Virus record (IMG/VR): IMGVR_UViG_3300025121_000030
Span: 1 to 64,000 of that record
Direction: 5' to 3' (one strand)
Length of the DNA stretch: 64,000 nt
DNA from: a virus
The position numbers and the translations under genes were made by a program. Below, piece after piece: positions 7,948-15,062 of this stretch (its first letter is position 1; each line of letters opens with the position of its first letter). The notes beneath the pieces were generated by a model. The model saw only the letters and a list, made by a program, of their open reading frames with translations, had not been told where the DNA came from and did no database searches.

Positions 7948-7987
7948 TTTAATCACTCCTTTTTATTTGTTTTTAATTATATTTGAC

Positions 7988-8038
7988 TGTATGACATATT
8001 ATACATGGAAATATTTAGTGTATGACAGGTGTATGACA
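7988..8038. promoter_or_regulatory. TGTATGACA direct repeats at a divergent promoter
   Basis: TGTATGACA occurs exactly at 7988-7996, 8019-8027 and 8030-8038. A minus-strand TATAAT (complement at 7998-8003) lies between copies. The last two are 11 bp apart, one helical turn, as expected for adjacent ribbon-helix-helix dimers. This is the likely operator of the operon that begins at 7947. Confidence 0.6.
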
Positions 8039-8074
8039 AATAATAAAATATTATAAATTATTTTTATAATCCTA

Positions 8075-8112
8075 TTGACAACAATAATATTATTATGGTA
8101 GAATAATTCTAC
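8075..8112 (+). promoter_or_regulatory. Recombinase promoter with overlapping palindrome
   Basis: TTGACA (8075-8080), an 18-bp spacer and TAGAAT (8099-8104) form a SigA-type promoter. A perfect 15-bp palindrome, GTAGAATAATTCTAC (8098-8112), covers the -10 element and the likely transcription start. It could be an operator or a recombinase-binding site. Confidence 0.7.
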
Positions 8113-8139
8113 AAATAAATTACAAAAGGAGTATATAAT

Positions 8140-8985
8140 ATGAAAAATAAAATTGAACAATACAAAAATTATCTAATTAATCAAGCAAAATCAAATAATA
8201 CAATATCATCATATGTGTCAGACTTAAATCACTTCTTTACTTTACATGATGATATTAGTAGGGATTCTATTATTAAATATAAGGAAGAGATTAATAATTT
8301 ATCATCTTCCTCTATTAATAGAAAATTATCTGCAATTAAATCATTTAATGAATTTTTATTAATGTTAGGGTTAATTGATAGTATAAAAGTTATTAAAAGG
8401 GATTTTATTAAGATACAAGGTAAAGGCAATCCAACAAATATAACAGAATCACAAGTGTCTGAATTTTTAGATAAAGTTAGTAATAAATATAATTTGCATA
8501 GAGATAGAAATATTGCTATTGTTTTTCTTATTGCTCATACAGGAATTAGGAGAGAAGAAATTACAAATTTGAAATTAAGAAATTTAGATATAGAAAAAGG
8601 AGAATTGAAATTAATTGGTAAAGGTGATAAGGAAAGAACTGTATTGTTAAATGATGTTGCAATAAAAGTTATTAAAGATTATTTGGAGGTTAGAGAGAAA
8701 CATAAATTTGCTAGTAGTCAATATATATTTTTATCTGAAAGAAGTGAGAAATTAGATAAAAGTACAATTAATTATATATTTAATAGTTATGGTGATGATT
8801 GTAAGGTTGGAATTCACCAATTAAGACATCATATGGCTACGAGTGCAATAGAACAAGGAGTTTTTACATTACCAGAATTACAGAATCAACTCGGTCATAG
8901 CAAACTAAATACCGTAGGCATTTATGCACAAGCAAGAAAAGAAAATATTAAGAAGAAAATTAATAATTTGAGGATTGGATTGTAG
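8140..8985 (+). CDS. Tyrosine recombinase (XerC/D-like)
   Basis: All six catalytic residues of the tyrosine recombinase family can be located: R137 (HTGIRREE), K164 (GKGDKER), H226 and R229 (HQLRHH), H253 (LGHSK) and the nucleophile Y262 (TVGIYAQ). The N-terminal 90 residues form the usual SAM-like core-binding domain. The length of 281 aa matches XerC/XerD and phage or plasmid resolvases, lacking the long arm-binding domain of lambda-type integrases. It is expressed from its own SigA-type promoter, divergent from the transfer-like operon, and the ATG has AAAAGGAG upstream. It may resolve multimers of the element or integrate it; no att or dif site was identified. Confidence 0.93.
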   Translation: MKNKIEQYKNYLINQAKSNNTISSYVSDLNHFFTLHDDISRDSIIKYKEEINNLSSSSINRKLSAIKSFNEFLLMLGLIDSIKVIKRDFIKIQGKGNPTNITESQVSEFLDKVSNKYNLHRDRNIAIVFLIAHTGIRREEITNLKLRNLDIEKGELKLIGKGDKERTVLLNDVAIKVIKDYLEVREKHKFASSQYIFLSERSEKLDKSTINYIFNSYGDDCKVGIHQLRHHMATSAIEQGVFTLPELQNQLGHSKLNTVGIYAQARKENIKKKINNLRIGL

Positions 8986-9054
8986 TGTGAAATATATTAT
9001 ATAGGTTGTTGATTTATTAGTATATTATTTATTAATATTTATTTTATTGTTCTA

Positions 9055-9083
9055 TTGACTTCTGTATGAATATTTAGTATAAT
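9055..9083 (+). promoter_or_regulatory. SigA-type promoter
   Basis: TTGACT (9055-9060), a 17-bp spacer and TATAAT (9078-9083) lie about 115 bases before the GIY-YIG gene. A ribosome-site-like AAAGGAGG at about 9111 is followed only by GTG-TAG, a start directly abutting a stop. Confidence 0.75.
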
Positions 9084-9197
9084 GTGGACAGGATAAATAT
9101 ATTTTGTTGAAAGGAGGTAATTATAGTGTAGAAATAAATATAGTTATTTATCAATAAACTAATTAAATAATGATAAAATAAAAGGAGGATTATATTT

Positions 9198-10070
9198 TTG
9201 ATAGGAGTATATAAAATTACTAATATAATAAATGGTAAGGTGTATATAGGTGAATCTATGAATATTGAAGAAAGATGGAATGAACATGAGAAAGAATTAA
9301 AATGTGGCAATCATCATAGTTATAAATTACAAAAAGATTATAATACATATGGTAAAGATAATTTTAAATTTGAAGTATTGGAGGAAATAGACAAAGATTT
9401 AAAACCAATAATACAAAAATGCTTATTATACATATTAGAAGATAAATATATAAAACAATATAATAGTATTGATGATGGTTATAATGTTGAAAATACTTTG
9501 GAATTAGTATTAAAAGGTGAAAAACAAATTTTTAATACTCTTGATCCTAATAAGAATTTTGTTAGTATATTAGAAAGTGTAATAAAAAATATTAAAAAAA
9601 ATAAAGGTATTTATATTCCAACTAGAAATTCATTAAAAGAAAATGTAAAACCTAAATTAGATATATCTCAATTAAGTAATGAAAATTATATAAATTTATT
9701 GTATAATGAAGAAAATAAAAATATTGTTAAAAATATATGTAATAATTATATATTTAATGAAGAATTTATAAGATTGTCTAATGTACTAAAAGATATTGGA
9801 TTTAATACAACAGATACATTTTTACTTTTAAGACATATGGGCATATTAAATAATAAAAATAAATGTTTAATAAATGATAGTAGAATGTTTAAATTTGAAA
9901 AGAAAATTTTAAATAATAATAAAAATAAATTTCCAATAACAAATTTTATTACTTCTATATCAAAAGAAGGTTTTGAATTTTTATTAAATAAAATATTAGA
10001 ACATGCTAAAATTAATAATATAAATATATTTACTTGGAAATTTATACAAGAAAATTTAATTATGGACTAA
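9198..10070 (+). CDS. GIY-YIG homing endonuclease
   Basis: The first 100 residues carry the GIY-YIG nuclease signature: GVYKITN with VYIGES about ten residues later, the catalytic Arg in ERWNEH and a distal Glu in KFEVLEEI. The remaining about 190 residues are Asn/Lys/Ile-rich without a recognised DNA-binding repeat. The start is TTG with AAAGGAGG seven bases upstream. It stands alone between the recombinase and a small peptide gene, transcribed from the promoter at 9055. No intron core was seen around it, so it is probably a free-standing homing gene. Confidence 0.85.
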   Translation: MIGVYKITNIINGKVYIGESMNIEERWNEHEKELKCGNHHSYKLQKDYNTYGKDNFKFEVLEEIDKDLKPIIQKCLLYILEDKYIKQYNSIDDGYNVENTLELVLKGEKQIFNTLDPNKNFVSILESVIKNIKKNKGIYIPTRNSLKENVKPKLDISQLSNENYINLLYNEENKNIVKNICNNYIFNEEFIRLSNVLKDIGFNTTDTFLLLRHMGILNNKNKCLINDSRMFKFEKKILNNNKNKFPITNFITSISKEGFEFLLNKILEHAKINNINIFTWKFIQENLIMD

Positions 10071-10087
10071 TATTTACGCTTTATGAT

Positions 10088-10205
10088 TATATCTCTTCTT
10101 TTCTTTGCATAATTTTCTAACGCCCTGCTGTCGTTCCTTACGTCACTCCGCACGCCGAAAGAAAATTTTTGTCGCCAAAGAAAAGAAGCAAAAGAAAGCG
10201 ACAAT
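10088..10205. other. Relatively GC-rich structured element
   Basis: CTTCTTTTCTTTG near 10092 is the reverse complement of CAAAGAAAAGAAG near 10176, giving a long terminal stem. Inside it AATTTTCT pairs with AGAAAATT. The apex, around 10120-10162, is much richer in G+C than its surroundings. It contains no gene and no T-run, and may be a small non-autonomous insertion or a structured RNA. Confidence 0.5.
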
Positions 10206-10256
10206 GGTATTTTTGTATTTTTTATAAATTTTATAGAATATTAATATAAATAAGTG

Positions 10257-10285
10257 TTGACATTTATTTTATTATTGTGTATAAT
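10257..10285 (+). promoter_or_regulatory. Consensus SigA promoter
   Basis: TTGACA (10257-10262), exactly 17 bp and TATAAT (10280-10285) match the housekeeping consensus perfectly. It reads into the short hydrophobic peptide frame at 10342 and perhaps on to the 10558 gene. Confidence 0.85.
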
Positions 10286-10341
10286 AAGGACAAGGTAAAA
10301 TTCAATAATAAATAATAAATAATAAAAAAGGGGTGAACAAG

Positions 10342-10395
10342 GTGTATTTAATTTCTGTATTAATTGGATTTTATTTTTTAGTATTTAAAAGATAA
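10342..10395 (+). CDS. Possible 17-aa hydrophobic peptide
   Basis: GTG 10342 opens MYLISVLIGFYFLVFKR, one membrane-spanning stretch ending in two basic residues. AAAAGGGG lies about nine bases upstream; an earlier in-frame GTG at 10333 would give 20 aa. A perfect promoter precedes it and a strong hairpin follows. The layout of strong promoter, tiny hydrophobic peptide and hairpin resembles type I toxin or holin-like peptides. Homology cannot be judged at this size, so this is a candidate only. Confidence 0.45.
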   Translation: MYLISVLIGFYFLVFKR

Positions 10396-10458
10396 TATTA
10401 TTTATTGATTAAATAGTTAACAAAGTATTAATATAATTGTGTTTGTAGTGTGTTGTAA

Positions 10459-10510
10459 AAAAGAGAAAGTTTCTATATAATATACTTCCTTATATAGAAA
10501 AAAACTCTTT
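10459..10510 (+). terminator. Long hairpin after the small peptide frame
   Basis: TTTCTATATAA (10470-10480) pairs perfectly with TTATATAGAAA (10490-10500). An outer AAAGAG (from 10459) pairs with CTCTTT (10505-10510). No long T-run follows on the + strand; it may be an attenuator or processing site before the 10558 gene. Confidence 0.55.
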
Positions 10511-10557
10511 CATAAAAAGTGTAATAAAATCAATAATAATAAGGAGTAGATGGTTAT

Positions 10558-11700
10558 TTGGCAAAGTTAAAAGTTGGAGAAATAGATATTAAGAAATTAG
10601 TAAATATATTTGGCACAGATAAACAAAAAGAAGGTTATAAAAAAGATAAAAAATTAAATAATAGAATAAAGGAAGGTATAATAAAAAAGGCAAGTAAATT
10701 TTGTGAGATAGAAGATTCTGGTCAAGGAATATTTAAAATACATAAAGTTTTTAATTTAGATATGGATAATGATGAATTAATATTTCCATTATTAAAAGGT
10801 TTATCTCAATATATAACTCCATTAATACTAACTAAATTATTAAATGAACAAGATGATAATTATAAAATAACATTATCTTTTATAAGTTGGGCACAAAAAT
10901 TTCAAATGATTAATGGTAATTATAATTTAATGAGATACCATCAAGAGAAAAGTAGTAAATATTTAAAAATAGATGAAAATACAATGTTTGACTATTTTAA
11001 TAAAATGGACGACTGTATTCGGTATTATTTGGAAAAAATTTTAAAGATCCTGAGTAATAAGAGTGGATTAGATTTAATAGAATTTGATTCAGTTACCAAG
11101 GTTAGAAAAATTATTCGCGATCAAAGTATTAAAGGTATTAAAATAAAATTTAAATGTAATTTCATAGATGAAGAAATTTCAGATGAAGATAGAAAATTTG
11201 TAATTGATTGTGAAAATAAAGCAAAAGAAGAAGCAGGTATAATTAATAATAAAGAAAAATTTTATGGCATTAAGGCAAAATTATATAAAGATAAATTAAG
11301 TGAATTGCTTATTGAAAAAGATATTTTATTTACATATCAAGCGTATAATATTTTTTGTAAAAATAAAAAAGAAGTTGAAAATGTATTATCTAAATTTGAA
11401 TCTATATTAGATTATAGAAGTGAAAATTTTATTGAAGAATTTAATAATATTTTTATGGATTATATTGAAAATAAAGCAATTAAAGTAAGTAAAAGAGAAC
11501 AGGATAAATTAAATAAATTATTAGCAGATTGTGAAAATCCAAGTGAAATAAAGTATAATAAACAATTTAGATTAGTTGAAGCATATGTAAAAGATTTTAA
11601 GATGTTATCAGAATTAACTGTACCTGCAAATGCTAAAGATTTAAGTAATGAAATAAAAATACATTTAGCAGAAAAATATCATGTTGATTTTGAAGAATAG
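10558..11700 (+). CDS. Hypothetical protein, 380 aa
   Basis: I do not recognise the family. The protein is soluble and mostly helical, with many Lys, Asn and Ile. A charged region around residues 130-260 contains two short KIKFKCNF/EEISDEDRKF-like strands. TTG is the start, with AAGGAG about 12 bases upstream. It lies 36 bases before the SF1 helicase gene with the same orientation, so the two are probably co-expressed in an early DNA-metabolism cluster. Confidence 0.75.
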   Translation: MAKLKVGEIDIKKLVNIFGTDKQKEGYKKDKKLNNRIKEGIIKKASKFCEIEDSGQGIFKIHKVFNLDMDNDELIFPLLKGLSQYITPLILTKLLNEQDDNYKITLSFISWAQKFQMINGNYNLMRYHQEKSSKYLKIDENTMFDYFNKMDDCIRYYLEKILKILSNKSGLDLIEFDSVTKVRKIIRDQSIKGIKIKFKCNFIDEEISDEDRKFVIDCENKAKEEAGIINNKEKFYGIKAKLYKDKLSELLIEKDILFTYQAYNIFCKNKKEVENVLSKFESILDYRSENFIEEFNNIFMDYIENKAIKVSKREQDKLNKLLADCENPSEIKYNKQFRLVEAYVKDFKMLSELTVPANAKDLSNEIKIHLAEKYHVDFEE

Positions 11701-11736
11701 TAAAAATACAATATAATTAAAAAGGAGATTAATAAT

Positions 11737-13518
11737 TTGAAGAAAGCATTAAGTAAATATGGAAAATTAGTAGATATTATAGAATCTACTAAAGAAGAAA
11801 CATACATATGTCCAGTATGTAAAGAAGAATTAATAAGAAACTTTGGTATTAGTAGACAATATTTTTCTCATCCTAATGGGAGTGAAGATTGTGAATTAAA
11901 ATTTAATTTAATGTTAAAGAATAATGAAAAAATATTATCATCTAATGAAATAGATATTCTAAATAGAGAATATTATAATAAAACATTTGATGATGTACAT
12001 ATTGAATTATCAGATTACATGTCTGAGGAAGGTTATTATTTAACTCAGGAACAGAAAGATATTATATTTGCAAAAGAGGATAGGATAAAGATTGCAGCTT
12101 TAAGTGGTTCGTCGAAAAGTACGACTCTTTATTATTACGCTAAAACACGCCCCTTTAAAAAAATTCTCTACGTAGTATATAATAAAAGTATGCGTGAGGA
12201 AGCCGATAGATTATATTCTAAACTAAATAATGTTACTGTGAAAACTCAACATGGATTTGCCTATGGCATAGTAGGAAAATTTTACAAAAATAAATTAACA
12301 TTCAATTATGGAGTTGTAGATATTATTAAGGATTTAAAACTTGATTGGAATAAAGATATGGAATTAGCAGTTAAAATAGATGCAATGATGAAAAAATATA
12401 TGTTATCTGATAAAATTGAATTTGAAGAGATTGAATTATTTAAAGATGAAGATGGCAATACAACAAAACAAAGAGATTTGATTATACATAAATGTAAAAA
12501 ATTATGGGAATTAAAAAAGGATTATAAAAATTCAGTCAAGGTGGAACATGATTTTTATTTAAAACTCTTCCATCTTAGCAAAATGGATTTATCTAACAAA
12601 TTTGACATAATTATGGTAGATGAATGTCAAGATTTGTCGAAATTATTACTTGATATACTTAAATCATCTAATGTTAAAGGTATAGTAATTTGTGGTGATG
12701 TTTACCAAAGTTTATACAAGTGGAGAGATTCAACTAATATACTACCTTTATTTGAAGGTAAAGAATACAAATTAACCACTTCTTTTAGAGTAAGTCAGAA
12801 TATTGCTAATATTGCTAATCTTATAATTAAAGATATTTATAAAATTGATATTAATATGAAGGGATTTAATGACAAACAAAAAATTGTGGATAATATTGAT
12901 AAATCTAAACCTTATGTTTGTTTATGTAGAACTAATGCATTTATATTAGGTGAAGCAATTGAAGTTATTAGTGCTAATAAAAATGCTAAACTCTATTTTG
13001 AATCTGGTTTTTCTAGTTATAATTTTTCAGTTTTGAAAGATGCCTACTGGTTCTATAAAGGTCACAAAGTTAATAATCCTTTATTTAATAAATTTGAAGA
13101 TTATAATAAGATGATAAAATATGCTGATCGTGTAGGAGATATAGAGATTATTGCTATTAATAGAATGATTGAAAAGTATGGTAGTTTAATTCCTGATATT
13201 ATAGATAGAATAAAAAATAATACAACTAATGATACAAATAAAGCAAATGTTTTATTTAGTACCATACATAAATCTAAAGGAAAATCAATAACACTACCAA
13301 TTTATATTTCTGATGATATATTTGATCTTCCTACTGTTTTTAGAAAGGAATATATAAATAAAGGTGATGACATTGATTTTAAAATAGAAGATTTTTACGA
13401 AGAGGCAAATATTATATATGTTGGAATTACAAGGTCAAATTTTAGAATTTGTTTTAGCGAGAAACTTAAAGAATATTTAATTATGAGATATAAATTTTTT
13501 AAGAACAATAAAATATAA
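11737..13518 (+). CDS. SF1 helicase, UvrD/FBH1-like
   Basis: After an N-terminal zinc-ribbon-like segment (CPVCKEEL, then SHPNGSEDC; residues 25-60) comes an SF1A helicase core. The P-loop-like motif is ALSGSSKSTTL, lacking the usual Gly before Lys. It is followed by TQHGFAY, Walker B MVDECQD, motif III GDVYQSLYKWRDS, motif IV TTSFRVSQNIANI, motif V TIHKSKGKS and motif VI IIYVGITR. The TQHGFAY and KWRDS wording is closest to FBH1/UvrD-type helicases. The enzyme would unwind or strip DNA during replication or recombination. It starts with TTG after AAAAGGAG. The zinc-ribbon N-terminus resembles that of CoiA-like proteins, but that link is tentative. Confidence 0.88.
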   Translation: MKKALSKYGKLVDIIESTKEETYICPVCKEELIRNFGISRQYFSHPNGSEDCELKFNLMLKNNEKILSSNEIDILNREYYNKTFDDVHIELSDYMSEEGYYLTQEQKDIIFAKEDRIKIAALSGSSKSTTLYYYAKTRPFKKILYVVYNKSMREEADRLYSKLNNVTVKTQHGFAYGIVGKFYKNKLTFNYGVVDIIKDLKLDWNKDMELAVKIDAMMKKYMLSDKIEFEEIELFKDEDGNTTKQRDLIIHKCKKLWELKKDYKNSVKVEHDFYLKLFHLSKMDLSNKFDIIMVDECQDLSKLLLDILKSSNVKGIVICGDVYQSLYKWRDSTNILPLFEGKEYKLTTSFRVSQNIANIANLIIKDIYKIDINMKGFNDKQKIVDNIDKSKPYVCLCRTNAFILGEAIEVISANKNAKLYFESGFSSYNFSVLKDAYWFYKGHKVNNPLFNKFEDYNKMIKYADRVGDIEIIAINRMIEKYGSLIPDIIDRIKNNTTNDTNKANVLFSTIHKSKGKSITLPIYISDDIFDLPTVFRKEYINKGDDIDFKIEDFYEEANIIYVGITRSNFRICFSEKLKEYLIMRYKFFKNNKI

Positions 13519-13538
13519 TAATAAGAAGGAGGAATTAT

Positions 13539-14930
13539 ATGAGAAAAGTTTTCTTAGATGATTTACCTAAGAAATATGGTAAAGGTATGTATATTAATAA
13601 ATTATGTTATGATTGGAAGAATAGTGTAGGGTACAAATTAAAATTTATTTATGATAATATTGAAGACGAATTAGAAATTGTTAATTATTATAAAATAAAA
13701 TATCAAAATTATTTAGATATTAAATATAATGATAGAACAGTAAGTATAACTACTAATGTTTTTATTAATTGTGGATTGGGTAATTTATTAAATAAACATA
13801 TTCAAGATTATAAATATAATATTGGCGATATTATAGAAAACAAATTTAGTAAAATAGAAATAATAGAACAAATTAGAATTCCTCGTAAAATAGATATGCA
13901 AAAAGGTTATAAATATAAGTGTTTAAAATGCGGAAACGAAGATCAAATAAGTGAAAGTAAATTAGATGGTAAACGAGGTTGTAATGTTTGTTGTTTTCCC
14001 TCAAAGAAAGTTTTAAAAGGTTATAACGATCTTTGGACTACTCATCCACATATTGCAAAATTATTAAAGGATAAAGAATTAGGATATAAAATAAGTCAAG
14101 GAAAGCATAATTATGAATTATTTGTTTGTCCTAATTGTAGATATGAAAAATTATATCTTCCTTATAACATAATTAGATTTGGCTTTAGTTGTCCAAAATG
14201 CGGAGATGGAATTTCTTTTGCTAATAAAGTAGGATTTAATTTATTAGAGCAATTAGGAATTGACTTTATACCTGAACATAATTTTTATAATTATAGATTA
14301 GATTTTTATTTTGAATTAAATAATAAAAAGTATAATTTTGAAATGGATGGCGGTATAGGTCACGGGAATAAAAATACACTAATTAATAAAACAGCAGAAG
14401 AATCTAAAGAAGATGATAAACAAAGAGATATATTTATAAATCAGCATAATATAGAAGTAATAAGAATTGATTGTTTAAAAAGTGAATTAGAATATATAAA
14501 AACCAATATATTAAATAGTCAATTAAATAATTTGTTTGATTTATCCATAATAGACTGGAATAAATGTGAAGAATTTACTAATAAGAGTTTAGTAAAAATC
14601 GCATGTGATTATTGGAATAATGGTATCAAAAGTACAAAAGGAATAGCAAAATTAATGAAATTATGTCATGCTACTATTGTTTCATATTTAAACAAAGGTG
14701 TTAAATCAGGATTCTGTGATTATAATAAAGGTAAAAGAAAAGTTATTCAATTATTACTTGAAAATAAATTTATAAAAGAATGGGAAAGTATTACAAAGGC
14801 AGAAAAAGAGTTAAATATAAGAGGTATATCATTATGTTGTAGTGGCAAAGCTAAAACAGCAGGTAAATTCAAATGGATGTATAAAGAAGATTACGAAGAA
14901 ATGTTATTAGAATTAGAACAAATACGATAA
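13539..14930 (+). CDS. Homing endonuclease, VSR-like (EDxHD) type
   Basis: Two or three zinc-ribbon pairs (CLKCGNED, CNVCC, CPNCRYEKL, CPKCGDGIS) precede a VSR-like nuclease core at about residues 240-310: LDFYFEL, then FEMDGGIGHGNK and VIRIDC. Glu, Asp and His match the pattern described for EDxHD homing endonucleases. The C-terminus (residues 335-460) has helix-turn-helix-like SIAKLMKLCHATIVS and a NUMOD1-like KVIQLLLENKFIKEW segment. It is closely similar in plan to the protein at 34601-36259. It lies 20 bases after the helicase gene, with its own AGGAGG, and lacks the folded leader found at later copies. Confidence 0.75.
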   Translation: MRKVFLDDLPKKYGKGMYINKLCYDWKNSVGYKLKFIYDNIEDELEIVNYYKIKYQNYLDIKYNDRTVSITTNVFINCGLGNLLNKHIQDYKYNIGDIIENKFSKIEIIEQIRIPRKIDMQKGYKYKCLKCGNEDQISESKLDGKRGCNVCCFPSKKVLKGYNDLWTTHPHIAKLLKDKELGYKISQGKHNYELFVCPNCRYEKLYLPYNIIRFGFSCPKCGDGISFANKVGFNLLEQLGIDFIPEHNFYNYRLDFYFELNNKKYNFEMDGGIGHGNKNTLINKTAEESKEDDKQRDIFINQHNIEVIRIDCLKSELEYIKTNILNSQLNNLFDLSIIDWNKCEEFTNKSLVKIACDYWNNGIKSTKGIAKLMKLCHATIVSYLNKGVKSGFCDYNKGKRKVIQLLLENKFIKEWESITKAEKELNIRGISLCCSGKAKTAGKFKWMYKEDYEEMLLELEQIR

Positions 14931-15062
14931 AATATAAATATAAATTTTTTACATATACATATTTTTTGTTAATTCATATAATAAATAAACCAAAATATAA
15001 AAAGAGGACTCCCCTATTGCTACAACCTAAATAAAATCTATAATCAAGACTGTAAAGAAGGT

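Noticed and set aside
8985-9197. Integrase attachment site or dif site beside the recombinase
   Set aside because: No sequence close to the Bacillota dif consensus and no duplicated core were found in the window.
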